Positions 1-11,095 are shown, counted from the first letter of the stretch. The stretch: DNA of 64,000 nucleotides from Xiphydria camelus (GCA_963678675.1 OY783191.1:11472115-11536114), one strand, 5' to 3'. Numbers and translations are program-made. Notes: a model not told the origin generated them from the letters alone.

Positions 1-213
1 CGTATGATGGCCTTCAGTAGTACTTTTGCTACCGGAGAGGGGATAGCCAGTGGCATGGCGCGGCAGCCCTCACTACGGCATGTAGTGGTAGGTATATTGG
101 GACCGTGCAACTGGTTGGAGGGGATACGGCAAACGATCGTGCGTAACTAGTGGTGAAGTCTAGAAGTTAGTAGGCACGTCTCTCCATAGAATATCAAGTG
201 TAATTGTTTAAAC

Positions 214-1958
214 ATGGGTGTGCGCAAATGCTGTGTTGTTAGTTGTGGAAATACTTCAAGAAACAGCAAGTATAAATTCTATTATTTCCCAAGAGCTCAG
301 CATAAGTTGATTCAAAGGGAAAAGTGGATTGCCATCGTAAGAAAGCAGAAGTAAGTATCATAACCTCAATTGTTCATTCGAAAAATATATACACGATAAA
401 TCATTTAAAATGATTATTAAGTTTTATTAAAATAAAGAGTAAGTTAATTCTTTACTTTTTAGTGGATATGAATGCAGTTGGAACCCCAAACCAACAGAAA
501 CAATCTGCGCAGTTCTCATTTTATCGGGGATAAAAAGAGAGACGAAGAACTGAGTCCCAATTATGTACCAACGAAGTTTATTTCAACTAATGCTGGACAA
601 ACCTTGAATGAAACTGCAGCTCTAAAAAGGTAATTATTCTATTCTTATTATTAAACTAAAACTAATACAGTTAAATGTAACAATTGACAAATAATTTCAG
701 ACACCAGCGTTTCCTAAAGCGTAGGATACCGTCAGGATTGTCAGTGGTGACTGCAAACAGTATGAACTCCGAAAGTGATGTAAATGCCGAGGTTCCAATG
801 GATTCCACTTCAAAAGGAGAAGAAAATGATATGTGTGGTAAACGTGATCAAGAGTGTCAAGCAGATATTTTTGTGCCGTGCGATAAATTTGAAAAACTGT
901 TATGTTGTAATAGATTTAGCTTTGGACGTAACACCTGTGAAGCTGAAACTCAAACTGAAATCAATATGCCAACTGGTACAATAGAAAGAAATTGTTCGAA
1001 GAAGTTCAAAAATAAAAGGTGTGGCACACTGCAAAAAGATTATGTCGATACGGGAGTTGGATCTGATTCTGTATACAATGAATTTGATGATGGAATTAAT
1101 TTCCAAGGATCAGTTGAAAACGATGAACAACTGACAGATCTTGCTGGTGTGTCATTTGATACTTTCAACTTTTTGATGGAGAAACTGACTGTGTCAGAAA
1201 AAATCCAAATTCCAAAAAATATTAGGCTGTTTATTTTTCTTTTCAAAATGAAAACTGCTTTAACATTCGCAGCAATTAGCGCAATATTTTCTATTCATAG
1301 AACAACAGTTTCCAGGATCTTTTATTCAACTTTGGAAAGTCTAACTCAAGCGACTGCAACTTTAGTATTTTGGCCAGACAAATCATGTGTTCGAGCAACA
1401 ATGCCTGATTCCTTCAAGCCACAGTACAGTGATACTCGAGTCATTATTGACTGTACCGAGTTCAAAATAGATATTCCTTCTACATTGGATGATCGAGTTT
1501 TTTGTTATTCTCACTATAAAAAGGGGTTTACTATTAAAGTGTTGATTGGTATTACTCCTGGTGGTTTTATCTGTTTTAAGTCTCCTGCAGCCGGTGGCTG
1601 AAAAAGTGATTCTCAAATAACAATCGAATCTGGTTTCATTGATTATTTAGAAGAAGGAGATACAGTACTAGCAGGTAAAGGATTCCCGGAAATTAAAAAT
1701 ATTATTGACAGTCAAGGTAAAAAAGTGATTGTGATTATGCCACCATTTTTAGAAAAAAAAAAGAATTTTCAAGAGAAGAAACTAGGGACACTTATACTGT
1801 GGCTAGAGTTAGAATTCACGTGGAAAGGATAATGCAACGTTTGAGGACTTACCATATTTTAAATAAAATACCGGAACATTTATTCGATCATGTTGACAGT
1901 ATTATACATATGTGCTGTGTACTTGTTAATCTACAACCGCCAATATTTGCATCAATGT
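214..1958 (+). pseudogene. THAP-domain DDE_Tnp_4 transposase, three exons, broken
   Basis: Exon 1 (214-350) starts at the first ATG after the left TIR and gives a THAP zinc-finger start (MGVRKCCVVSC, then YYFP and W). Exon 2 (463-629) carries the THAP continuation but has a 2-nt insertion near 506-510, so CxxHF falls out of frame. Exon 3 (701 on) holds an acidic region, a helix-turn-helix (ISAIFSIHRTTVSRIF) and DDE_Tnp_4 motifs (IIDCTEFKID, YSHYKKGFTIKVLIG). All introns have GT-AG ends. An in-frame TGA at 1599-1601 interrupts the conserved GGR motif, consistent with CpG decay of an Arg codon, and an A-run near 1755-1763 shifts frame before the conserved VRIHVERIMQRLRT block, which ends at about 1958. 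In this superfamily the protein would bind TIRs through THAP and cut DNA; this copy cannot make a full product. Confidence 0.8.
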
Positions 1959-1959
1959 A

Positions 1960-2541
1960 GTAAAACATATGTTCAGGAATTTTATTCAAGATCTGATGAG
2001 TTCTTAAACGCTGCATGATTCTTTCGACGTGTATTCTAACTTTTGCAGTAGAATAAGTTTGTTCAGTTTTCTCTTTGGAAAAGTGAAAGTTCTTTTCCAA
2101 AAAAGGTGGCATAACTAGAATTACCTTTTTCCCTGCGCTGTCGAGTGTGGTTTTTATTTCTGGAAATTCTTTATCCGCCAAAACTATATCGCCGGCCTGT
2201 AACAAGTCTATGAGACCGGTCTCAATTGTTATCTGTGAGTCACTGTTTCTACCGCCCTTATTTTTTATAATGTGAGTAACAATACACACGATCATCAACA
2301 GCAGAAGGAACGTCAATTCTGAACTCAGAGCAGTCAATGATCACTCGAGTATCGGCATATTGGGCCTTGAAACAATCAGGCATTGTTGCATTTCCAAAAG
2401 TGAACAAAAAATTAGGAAATGAAAATGATCAAATGATACACCAGTACGGTCTATGAGTTGTTCATCGTTTGTAACTGATCCGTGAAAATGAATTCCTCTA
2501 TCTTTACATTCATCCACCGCTGAATCATTTCCAACTGCCAC
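1960..2541 (-). pseudogene. Second, internally deleted copy of the same transposase
   Basis: Read on the minus strand, this repeats the 3' half of the neighbouring transposase: GSVTNDEQLIDRTGVSFD, then the region around MPDCFKAQYADTR, then SDSQITIETGLIDLLQAGD and VRIHVERIMQRLRTHQ. Segments are missing between the first two blocks and again before the GGR motif. It meets the plus-strand copy tail to tail at about 1958-1970, so the sequence there is palindromic. There is no THAP domain. Because the family motifs are unambiguous, this is a decayed copy rather than a chance ORF. Confidence 0.75.
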
Positions 2542-2704
2542 ATCTAAAGTAACCTTCTGCGCTGTTCCGCATTCTCCTATTTGCTTATTGTAATTCTATA
2601 CATATAAATAATTGCTATAAAATACACCTGATAATATTGCATTTTTTATTGTATACTAAGGGGCTATCGCCCTAGTACCGCTGTCGCGGCGCTCCCCCAA
2701 GCTT

Positions 2705-3066
2705 TTGCAGCAGCATGACGTCGTTGCTGTCTTCTCCATTCAATATGTCGCCGTCCTCGTCTTCGTCGTTGTCGTCCTCCTCGTCGCCGTCCTCGTTGTC
2801 TTCATCTTCGTCGTCGCCGTCCTCGTTGTCCTCATCCTCGTCGTCGCCGTCATCGTCGTCAATTAGCCAAAAAATGAGAAAAAAGTCTAAGAAAATATCA
2901 ACACCAGTAAACTTACGTTTCGGATTAGCAATGCAATTACTACTCGCCATTGTCGTCGTCTTCGTCGTCGCCGTCCTCGTCATCAATTAGCCAAAGAAAT
3001 GAGAACAAAGTCTAAGAAAATATCAGCACCAGTAAACTAACGTTTCGGATTAGCAATGAAATTACT
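2705..3066. repeat. TCG/TCC triplet microsatellite plus an 85-bp near-duplicate
   Basis: Positions 2725-2868 are an imperfect trinucleotide tract of TCG, TCC and TCT. Its open frames are pure Ser or Asp/Glu and are discarded as genes. The sequence following the tract (about 2865-2950) is repeated at about 2980-3066 with a few differences and a second short TCG tract before it, which looks like tandem duplication by slippage or unequal exchange. Confidence 0.75.
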
Positions 3067-3430
3067 ACTTTGATCCCTTTTTTCTTTCTAATATCTTATA
3101 AACTTCTGGTAAATAGTGTGTGAAATAAAAACTTTCACATTGTAGAACAACTCTTTCTATAAATGTTTCATCACGATGAACAGGTACGCAATAGCTTCCT
3201 AATGGCGACCAGAGAAATAAATCGCAGACACTTAGTCCACTAATATATAATTGGATTTGGCACTGTGTATAATATATGTGACTTTCTTTCAAACAAATGG
3301 ATCCATCTCTAAATTCTAGATAGCTAACATTGCATACATCTCCATCTACTATTTGCTTTTCTTCGCAGCTGATAGGACACTTAAATTCAACAATTTTTAA
3401 AATCATGCCATCTTTAACAATTCATTAGGA
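3065..3430 (-). pseudogene. YqaJ-like nuclease domain fragment
   Basis: The minus-strand frame reads KDGMILKIVEFKCP, the E-x-K nuclease motif typical of YqaJ/lambda-exonuclease folds. It is followed by a YTQCQIQLYISG segment matching the family's Y-x-Q-x-Q motif, then LFLWSP, a charged stretch and FYFTHYLPEVYKIL, the usual C-terminal helix. About 120 codons survive. The N-terminal half, including upstream acidic ligands, is missing, and no start is evident before 3430. In ISL2EU elements a YqaJ protein accompanies the THAP transposase and its role in transposition is not established. It lies opposite and downstream of the transposase, as expected for the convergent two-gene plan. Family call confident; function lost. 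Confidence 0.75.
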
Positions 3431-3993
3431 GCCGTCCGGCAATTAGCCTTCCGAGAAAAGTACGGGATTGCGAGCGCATTCACAGCTCCTGCTTGGTTTT
3501 AACATTTTCATAACTTCAATTTTGAAAGTGGACCGCTTTATTCACCTTCTGATAAATTTACTTGAAAAATAATTTCTGTTGAAGCAATTGTTGGAACGCG
3601 TTATGCAAAAGTGGATTAAGCGACATGCTATGCCATAACGCTTAATCCGTTATTGCATAACACGGTAAAATTGTATCCAAGGTATCTGCTGGGTAAATGT
3701 AACTCGTTCACTACCAGCCACCACCGCTGCCGAGTTAAAGTACATTATATGGCAGTCAACGTATCTGAAGGTGAAACCGGCCCTAAATGTTATACTTACT
3801 GTTTATTGCAATTCTATACATATAAATAATTGCTATAAAATACACCTGATGAAAAACATTCATATTGTTGTTCACTAATTGGTTTTGCCGAGGATTTCTA
3901 TATTTTTATCGTATTTGGTACTGTATAAAAGTGCCGATTTTTCGCCGACTACTGCCACCAGGTGTCACTGTACGGATGTTGCACGGTCCCAAT

Positions 3994-4970
3994 AGCGGTA
4001 TTCTAAGGAGAGAGAAGCACTGTTGCCACGATTAACGGGCCAGGCAGTATATATGTGTGAGGTACATTTGTACACAGCAGGTCTCTGTGTAGCAAGGAGC
4101 TCAGAGTACAGAGTTACTCAAAAGTTTCGTTCGTGCGTAATACAGTTTGTGATCAGTTGTACTAAGTCCTGAAGCAAAAAATTTGAATACGACTGTCACC
4201 ATTGAAATACCTTAAGAGGCTGACATACCTTCTCGAAACGCATGCAAAACTTGTCGCAGTAGGGCTATGCTCATTTCGTAACGGGAAACAATATCCATAC
4301 GAAACTTATCACACTTTCAGACCAAATATCATTAAAGGTTTCTATAATAACCAAATTAAATATTTTTGTGTAAAAACATCTGCATGGCACCTACAATATT
4401 GTCACTTTCAGCATCTAAATTGAAGACCGTACAAACATAAAAAACGATATCTGTTACTATAGGAACATAAAGTGAACCTTTCTGAACAAAATTCATAGAA
4501 AACTTTTTTCAGAATACGTAATAGAAACGATAATATCATAGCTCGCGTAAATGATTGCATCGTGAATTTTAACCGCAGTAATGTGCTGCCACACGTTAGC
4601 GAAATATACGTACTGTTTAGAGGCTTGCGCGGCGTTGCCAGTTTGTTTGCTGGTAGAGCGTATTCTCCCGCGTTAATATTTTGATGTCTATATATATTAT
4701 ATAAAAGAAAGTCGGGTTAGTTACACTATTTATAACTAACGAACGGCTGGACAGATTTGTATGACCTTTGATTCTTGGATTTGTCTCCGCCACGAATAGC
4801 AGAATATCGTCGGTCTTATCACGTAAGGGCGTATCTCACAAGGGGATCCCGGCAGATGTCAAATCGATTTTGTCTTGAGAATTTTTTTTGTGAAAGTATA
4901 TCGAAAAATATTAGACACGTGTTTCGGCTTTTTCTTTGGCCTTTGTTTCGAAGAAAAAATTTTTGAAAAT
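3994..4970. other. Unassigned spacer
   Basis: I see no ORF with family motifs, no TIR pair and no RNA signature in this stretch. Short open frames at 4202-4423 and 4775-4966 have no recognisable composition or splice context and are not called. Confidence 0.5.
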
Positions 4971-5026
4971 CGCGTCGCGCGCGCGTTCCAAGTGTCTCCG
5001 GGATTGGCGTACGTCATATCACCAAT

Positions 5027-5080
5027 GGTTCGATAGCGCAACGATGGGAGTTTGACGTCGCGGGTTCAATTCTTGTTGGG
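5027..5080 (+). ncRNA. tRNA-like unit, left arm (shortened)
   Basis: GGTTCGATAGCGCAA resembles an A box and GGGTTCAATTCTT is a good B box, followed by a long T-run at about 5081-5090 that could end Pol III transcription. Compared with the right arm about 14 nt are missing between the boxes. The stems do not pair well enough for a canonical tRNA. Confidence 0.35.
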
Positions 5081-5618
5081 GTTTTTTTTTGTTAACTTTT
5101 TTCATTCGATTACAACCCCTTCTCTTGTTATAGAAAGTGGTTTACATTATCGAATAAAATAAGAATTTCAATTTTTTTATAGTTTTACGTTATTTTCTTC
5201 CTCGTTGAGGTGAACCAATATTATTGCCAACCAGGCCGTTTTTCGAAAATGTCAATGAAATTTGCTTTCCCATAATGCTTTTAAAGTGTAAATGTGCGTG
5301 TGGCAAAGTTCCATTCGTCAAATGTTCATGGCGTCAAAATACGGTGTGCTTCAAATGTTTTTTGGACAATTATTATCCAAAATAATGTACAAAATCTTCG
5401 GCAGCCAAAAATTCCCATGACGAAATGTAAGAATAAAAAAATGCAACGATGCTTCCAACTGTTCTTTCAAATAATATTGGTTCACCTCAACGAGGAAGAA
5501 AATAACGTAAAACTATGAAAAAAATTGAAACTCTTATTTTATTCGATAATGTAAACCACTTTCTATAACAAGAAAAAAGGTTGTAATCGAATGAAAAAAG
5601 TTAATAAAAAAAAAACCC

Positions 5619-5686
5619 TCAACAAGAATTGAACCCGCGACATCGAGACTCCCAGCCCGGCAACTTAACCATTGCGCTATCGAAGC
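5619..5686 (-). ncRNA. tRNA-like unit, right arm
   Basis: On the minus strand GATAGCGCAATGGTTAAG fits the A box well, GGGTTCAATTC fits the B box about 30 nt later, and an uninterrupted T-run follows near 5602-5617 (minus-strand sense), the layout of a Pol III unit. The T-stem halves do not pair convincingly, so it is called a tRNA-derived repeat head rather than a functional tRNA. Confidence 0.4.
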
Positions 5687-5947
5687 ATTGGTGACATGAC
5701 ATACGCCAATCCCGGAGACACTTGGAACGCGCGCGCGACGCGGTATCCCGGTCTAAACGGGAGCGAGCCATGCTCTCGCCCCTCTCGCCACTGAGGCCGG
5801 CGTAAGACCGGACCGTGTCCACACTGCATGCATTCGGCAACATCACTAACCTCGCGTAGCTCCACCCCCTTCTAGCGTTTTGACATTACCTCGTCTCACC
5901 GCTGCCCCGCAGGAGAAACTAGTGGGCCTGGTATGTCGGCCTCTTAA

Positions 5948-7190
5948 GGAGGATCGTCAGAGAAATGACTTCTCAGACACCATAGTTGAAAATTTTTAAA
6001 AATACTTGTGAACCCATTTTAATAAGAGAAAAAAAAATCAAACAATTTCACTCTACAGTTTTCTCGTAATTAATTTTTAAAACTTACGAGATTAGCATTG
6101 AGTCTTATGGAGAGCATATTTCAAATGCATAGAACTTGCGATTTTCAACCGAAAACAATTCTGGAAACTATGAAATGAGTTTTATCACCACACGAAATTG
6201 TTTTTACTAAATTATAAAGAATTTTCACTCTACAGTTTTTTTAATATAAAGGAAAAACTGTCGAAAAATTCAAATATTTCATGTGCATCGTCCGCCATAT
6301 GCAAAAACGTGGCAACATCGTACTATGTGACGTCATAAGCTATTGGCGCGAAGCGTGCTGGTAAATTTAAAAGTACGAAAGTACGAAAGTATAGGGTAAT
6401 GTATTGACAGATTTATTACAGACAATAATTAACAATATAAAATTTCAGATATTTTACAAAGTACAACTAGATATACACTGTGAAATACTTTCAAACGATT
6501 TTGAAGAATAACATTTCAATGAATACGATCGTTTCAAAATGATATGAAAGTAAAAAATCCTACGAATATTGAGAAGCCACTTTTGTTTTTGAGTTCATCA
6601 AATTCTGATATGCATTAAAAAATATGAAATTATTAATAATTGAAATTTTAAACTACGTGCCGAAAATTATGCTCGATCTTTAAAAAAGGAATATAATTTA
6701 TTAAGAACTTCCGACCGTGCATTAACTCGATTTAAAACTTGTTCTAATCCCTCTTTTCCAATTTTCAAGTAAGCTTCTGAAAAGGTTGTAAATTCAATAT
6801 TTGCTCCTGCCAATTTGGACAGCATGGACTCGAGATTGAGGTTATAAACAGACGTCATGAACCGCTTCAACGCGTTGTTCGTCGATAAGAATTCTGTTTT
6901 ACCTACCGATTTGCTACCAACTTACAAATGTTGAAATGCTATGTTGCCACGTTTTGCACACATTTTACATATTTAAAATAAATTAAGTTTGAAGTTATAA
7001 AATTGTTTTCCAATATTTATCTTATTTTTTAGATTGAAAGTAACAAAAAGGAAAAAGAATTCAGCACCTATATTTATTATTGCAGTTTTTATAAAATTTA
7101 AAATTTCACTATTTGAAATTGGCAACACACGTCGATTTCTTTGTTCTTTTTCCCCTTCTACCTCACCCCGAAGAGTACTGACGATCCTCC
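5948..7190. mobile_element. TTAA-flanked nonautonomous element (piggyBac-type target)
   Basis: GGAGGATCGTCAG begins right after TTAA (5944-5947) and its complement CTGACGATCCTCC ends right before TTAA (7191-7194). Exact TTAA duplications are the piggyBac hallmark. The 1.24-kb interior is AT-rich and lacks a transposase; it has one minus-strand open stretch (6667-6917). The outer CTC/GAG bases also mirror each other, so a few more bases may belong to the repeat. Confidence 0.65.
6667..6917 (-). CDS. Unrecognised short reading frame inside a TTAA element
   Basis: The frame runs about 83 codons from just after a stop at about 6918 to TAA near 6667; the first ATG gives 67 residues. The composition looks protein-like: a hydrophobic/charged mix with Leu-rich amphipathic stretches (VYNLNLESMLSKLAG, LEQVLNRVNARSEVLNKLYS) that would form helices. 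There is no signal peptide, membrane segment or known motif. It could be a captured host exon or chance. I do not recognise a family. Confidence 0.3.
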
Positions 7191-7338
7191 TTAAGAGAGG
7201 ATGAACTAATATTTGAATCTTACCGCTATAAAATCTAGTAACTCTCGAAAGTCACCGAGTCTAGTTGCATACGCGACAGGATACGTGTTCGGATAGAGAT
7301 ACGACGGTAGGCCCGTAACGATACGGGCAACGTAACAG

Positions 7339-8345
7339 CCCGTTCACACGATACGGTTTTTTCCCATTTCGGTATTTTACCGAATCGGGAAAAAACCGAA
7401 CAGCCCGTTCACACGATACGGTTTTTTCGTTCATACGATGCGGTTTTTCACCGTTTCGGTAATTTTACCGAACAGCCCGTTCAGACTATACGGTTTTTCA
7501 CCGTTTCGGTAAAATTCTACCGAATCGGTCAGCCCCCTGACACTATACCTATCTCGGCTACGGCTCTGGCAAGTGTTTCGCACACGTCGAGTGGACGTGT
7601 CAACCAATCGCCCGGGCGTCGACCCAGTGCCGCTCGAGCGAATGCAAAGGATACTCAAAAACAATTTTTATTACATTACTTTGCAATGTTATTAGATCGT
7701 TTATAACGTTTTATAAATTTATTTTCAGATAGAGCTTTTCGTGTAATGCGAAGAACATGGCGCCATCGCATACGCAACGATATATCGTCGCTGGCACTTT
7801 TCGCAAGTGCAGAGAACGATGATATATCGTCGTCCGGTACTAAAAGGGTTAAAATCATTGTTTATTGTCGCGCCATCACCCGGCCATGCACGAGCCCTAT
7901 CAGTACGAAAACTATCCTATCTGAACACTTCGATGCATAAACATTGCCACTAGCAACCGATTTGATTATTTTCCCGAATCGGGCCATTCGGTTTTCAGTG
8001 ACAAAACCGAATGTCAGTCGCGACCGAATCGGTGAAATTGCCGTATGCGTTTCGAAGACGTACCGTGTGAACGCGCCCATTTAAATGTATGCGCCACTGC
8101 AGCACACGGTAAAAAACCGATTCGGTGAATTTACCGAAACGGGAAAAAACCGTATCGTGTGAACACGACCCCCGAAAACCGAACGCCAGTCTCGACCGAA
8201 TCGGTGAAATTGCCGTATGAGTTTCGAAGACGTACCGTGTGAACGCGCCCATTTAAATGTATGCGCCACTGCAGCACACGGTAAAAAAACGGATTCGGTA
8301 AAATACCGAAACGGGAAAAAACCGTATCGTGTGAACAGGCTGTAA
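7339..8345. mobile_element. Foldback element with GTAACAGCCCGTTCACACG ends
   Basis: The first 54 bp (from about 7339) are mirrored at 8291-8345, where the strand reads GTGTGAACAGGCTGTAAC. The subterminal motif CCGTTTCGGTAAAATACCG and its variants recur several times on both sides (7360-7530 and 7970-8310), as if the terminal module had multiplied. The middle (7540-7950) has no recognised gene; its ORFs follow the repeat. No clean TSD was seen. Confidence 0.65.
8008..8342. repeat. Tandem duplication, two units of about 168 bp
   Basis: Unit 1 (about 8008-8172) and unit 2 (about 8178-8342) agree over nearly their whole length, including the block CATTTAAATGTATGCGCCAC and the terminal GGGAAAAAACCGTATCGTG. 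This doubles the right end of the surrounding foldback element. Confidence 0.75.
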
Positions 8346-8429
8346 CGCATCGAGACCACCGTATCTATTCTGCGCATGCGCAGATAGATGCGTATATGGA
8401 TACGTTTAAAATTTAGGACGTGCTAAAAG

Positions 8430-8735
8430 TGTCTAATGTCTCGTATTTCTTGCCCGAACGCATAGAATCGTAATGCGCATGCTCCTGACAGTTATTGACA
8501 GTCTCTGACTCTTGCAGGAACAAACCTTAAGGCACCTGTACACGTTGGGCCAATGCGTTGGGCCAATGCATTGGGCCAAGAATAAGGACACCGTTCAGAC
8601 GTTGGCGTCGCTCATTCTACATTGGCCATTTGACGAGGATGGATGTGGAAACTATCGCAGCCGCGGCAATTTACTTGTACAGCACTTTCTATTTTGCATA
8701 GGTTTTCTCGTCTGACAATTATTTGATGTACCAAC
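8430..8735. repeat. End fragment of the GGTTTGTTCC family, plus a short 13-bp repeat
   Basis: Positions 8440-8527 (TTCTTGCCCGAACGC through CTTGCAGGAACAAACCTTA) match the right end of the element at 38.2-40.0 kb (39930-40017). It appears here without its partner end. Just beyond, GTTGGGCCAATGC is repeated with slight changes near 8546-8577. The ORF across it is not credited. Confidence 0.5.
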
Positions 8736-10133
8736 CATACCCGGTGTTTTCCTGGGTTGTTGACATAGGACGATATGGTTCATAGCAGTTTGTAGACTAT
8801 AGTATGTACGCTATTAGTCGGAGACGCAAGGACGCCGAGCGATTGGCTCTGCCTATCGTCGGCAGACGTTAATCGTCGCGACAGAAGTTCCCTAGTGTGT
8901 AGGCACCGAGCAGACGAGAAAGTATGGCGGTTGACACATACGTTTGTTTACAAAGTGGAGTTTTTCAGAGTAATTGTATTTTTTTTAAATAAAATGTGAT
9001 TTTCAAAGTTAATAAAATATTTCCATTCGCGAAACGATATCCCGCTCATGAAATAGAAATAATAGATGCTCGGCTGAGCAAGGGAATAATATCGAACTTC
9101 TCCTGCAACCATGAAGCAGCGGTGAGTTTTCCACAACATGTCATGATATGAAAAGGATTTATTTACATTCATGGTATCGTTTGGGATAATTTTATTAACC
9201 TTTCACCGTATTCCTCATGTTACAGCTTTTCGTGTCCTCCGGGGGAGTTGGTGCTCGTTGTTGCAAAACACAAAGTCATTAACCATGGTCCTGGTTATCG
9301 ATGCTTGCTGAAGTATTCAATCACGTTGGTTAGCAGATGGTAATGTGAGTCGTATTGGTAAATAAATACCTGCACTACATTCTTTTTCTGTATCAATACT
9401 ATTTTATGTTTCATTTATTTCTATTTCATGAGCGGGATACCAATCGTCCTTCGTCTTTGGCACATTTCTCCGTGGAAGCTGATGCACGTCGTCGAACTTT
9501 TCCATCATCCATGAAGAATTCATCACTTTCTCTAAGTCTACAAATAATTTTTGTACTATTATTACCTTTATAAAGTATAAAGAAATTGAATGACTTCAAA
9601 ACAATTCCCTTTTGTTATTCCTCTCGATTTATCGTTACACTTACCCTACTCAAAAATCCTGAGAACTGCCTGGTCACTGTTATTTTTCACGTCGGTTCAC
9701 TTGTCTCTACAACTCGTTAATTATTTTACATTTGTCCCAAGATTTATCGCCCTTCCTTCATTACTCTTTTTAACTGTATTGTTACTATTTATTAAAAAGC
9801 GCGTTCGAGGGTCGAAATAAACGCGAAGGAAATCGTTTCGCGAATGGAAATATTTTATTAACTTTGAAAACCACATTTTATTTTCAAAAAATACAATTAC
9901 TCTGAAAAATTACACCTTGTAAACAAATTTTTGTATCACCGCCATACTTTCTCGTCTGCTCAGTGCCTACGCACTAGGGAACTTCTGTCGCGACGATTGA
10001 CGTCTGCCGACGATAGGCAGAGCCAATCGCTCGGCGTCCTTGCGTCTCCGACCAATAGCGTACATACTATAGTCTCCAAACTGCTATGCACCATATCGGC
10101 CTATGTCAACAACTCAGGAAAACACCCGGTATG
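8736..10133. mobile_element. Foldback element with arms of about 300 bp, CCCGGTGTTTTCC ends
   Basis: The left arm (about 8736-9040) and right arm (about 9830-10133) are reverse complements through TTGTTGACATAGGACGATAT and down to CGCGAATGGAAATATTTT. The interior contains a smaller palindrome (about 9043-9440, CCCGCTCATGAAATAG and its mirror). No transposase is present. The arms are shared with the element at 14.1-15.9 kb, so both belong to one family, presumably mobilised in trans. Confidence 0.7.
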
Positions 10134-10290
10134 TCCGCGATCAAACCTACCATAGCAAAATTGTGTTTTTTGCATGAGCACCCCCATGAGTCTCCTCGTA
10201 CCAATAGAATCACCGGAGAAGCGTGAATGCGCATGCGTAGTCATCCGCGAGTGTTGGCGTGTCACCAAGTTCAGATTGGTTATTTCGATA
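10130..10290. repeat. Half copy of the CCGTATGTCCGCG foldback family
   Basis: This stretch runs from GGTATGTCCGCGATC to a GCGAGTGTTGGCGTG block, matching one arm of the complete copies at 10339, 20999, 37558 and 40098. The second arm is absent and the sequence goes on into an unrelated AT-rich stretch. Confidence 0.65.
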
Positions 10291-10338
10291 GAAAGAAAGC
10301 TTGCGGTTATGTTATGGCTAGGTTATGTTTGAAATGTA

Positions 10339-10654
10339 CCGTATGTCCGCGATCATTTGAACCATAGGAAAATTGCGAGTTTTGCATGAGCACCCCTTTG
10401 GGTCTCCTCGTCCAATAGAATCACCGGAGAAGCGTGAATGCGCATGCGTAGTCATCCGCGAGTGTGGCGACGTCAGCAAGTTCAGATCGATTATTTCGAT
10501 AACCGATCTGAACTTGCTGACGACGCCACACTCGCGGATGACTACGCATGCGCATTCACGCTTCTCCGGTGATTCTATTGGACGAGGAGACCCAAAGGGG
10601 TGCTCATGCAAAACTCGCAATTTTTCTATGGTTCAAATGATCGCGGACATACGG
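10339..10654. mobile_element. CCGTATGTCCGCG palindromic MITE, copy 1
   Basis: An almost perfect 316-bp palindrome. Each end is CCGTATGTCCGCGATC, flanked on both sides by TA (10337-10338 and 10655-10656), as for Tc1/mariner-type targets. The open frames on both strands mirror each other and are artefacts of the palindrome. Three other complete copies occur in the window. Confidence 0.85.
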
Positions 10655-10846
10655 TACGTTAGCACAAGCAAGCACGCAAAAGATAATTCGGATCAAACTT
10701 CGGTAAATAATAATAGTTACAGTAATGTTTAGAATTTTAGGTCATTGAGTAAACAAATTATATTTAATTATTTTATAATTAGATAATTCTGTTTAAATAA
10801 AAATTAAAATAGGAAATACGTGTAATAATGGAGCAGTTACGCATAA

Positions 10847-11046
10847 CACTCTACTGCCTCTAATTTTTACGGCTCGGGGCTCTGTAGCGGAGAAATCCAG
10901 ATTCGTGGTTACTCCTATTTTAGCTGAAAGGGAGAGTCTCTCTCAGACCGCCCTTTTAGCTAAAGTAGGAGTAACCACGAACCTGGATTTCACCGCTATA
11001 GCTGTATACAGAGCCCTGGGCCGCAGAAATTAGAGGGAGTAGAGTG
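10847..11046. mobile_element. Hairpin MITE with CACTCTACTGCC ends
   Basis: The left arm starts CACTCTACTGCCTCTAAT and the right arm ends with its near-complement ...GGGAGTAGAGTG. The arms meet near 10935-10950, giving a 200-bp imperfect hairpin. It abuts the start of the MADF gene region and may mark the element boundary there. The 190 bp before it (10657-10846) show nothing recognisable. Confidence 0.6.
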
Positions 11047-11095
11047 AATTTTTTTAATGAAAATAAAAACAATTATATAGATTTTCTAGATCAAA

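Larger units (their letters stand above)
2585..3848. repeat. 45-bp direct repeat bracketing the YqaJ segment
   Basis: The stretch at about 2585-2630 recurs almost unchanged at about 3801-3847 in the same orientation (CTATACATATAAATAATTGC is shared). The intervening 1.2 kb holds the Ser-codon microsatellite and the YqaJ fragment. This could be unequal recombination inside the element or the scar of a nested insertion. The gap from 3430 to 3960 otherwise shows only a small hairpin at 3600-3662 and no coding signal. Confidence 0.55.
97..3992 (+). mobile_element. ISL2EU-type DNA transposon (composite, degraded)
   Basis: A 15-16 bp perfect TIR (ATTGGGACCGTGCAAC at 96-111, its reverse complement at 3978-3993) bounds 3.9 kb. 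The flanks TATT and AATA fit a 2-bp AT (or TA) target duplication. Inside are a THAP plus DDE_Tnp_4 transposase on the plus strand and a YqaJ-type nuclease fragment on the minus strand, the two-protein content known for ISL2EU elements. A second partial transposase copy lies inverted in the middle, so the block is a composite. The edges are well supported; the superfamily name rests on the THAP/YqaJ combination. Confidence 0.72.
4971..5742. mobile_element. Long inverted-repeat element with tRNA-like arms
   Basis: The arms at 4971-5225 and 5470-5742 are reverse complements over about 255-270 bp with small indels, separated by a loop of about 245 bp. They run outward to GTCGCGCGCGCGTTCC and its complement. 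Each arm carries a Pol III-like internal promoter followed by a T-run. No TSD could be fixed. It is best read as a tRNA-derived (SINE-like) unit duplicated head to head, or as a foldback element that captured one. Confidence 0.65.

Noticed and set aside
2715..2990. Ser-rich and Asp/Glu-rich frames on both strands
   Set aside because: Products of a trinucleotide tract; no start context, motif or splice signal.
5619..5846. Minus-strand 75-aa frame
   Set aside because: Overlaps the tRNA-like arm and inverted repeat; the composition is repeat-driven.
8081..8377. Overlapping Arg/Phe-rich frames on the minus strand
   Set aside because: They follow the tandem-duplicated end of a foldback element.
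10318..10732. 100-119 aa frames with a repeated MRVLHEHPFGSP-type start (also at 20963, 37534, 39960, 40132)
   Set aside because: Each lies within a palindromic MITE and reads almost identically on both strands; frames arise from the palindrome, not from coding constraint.
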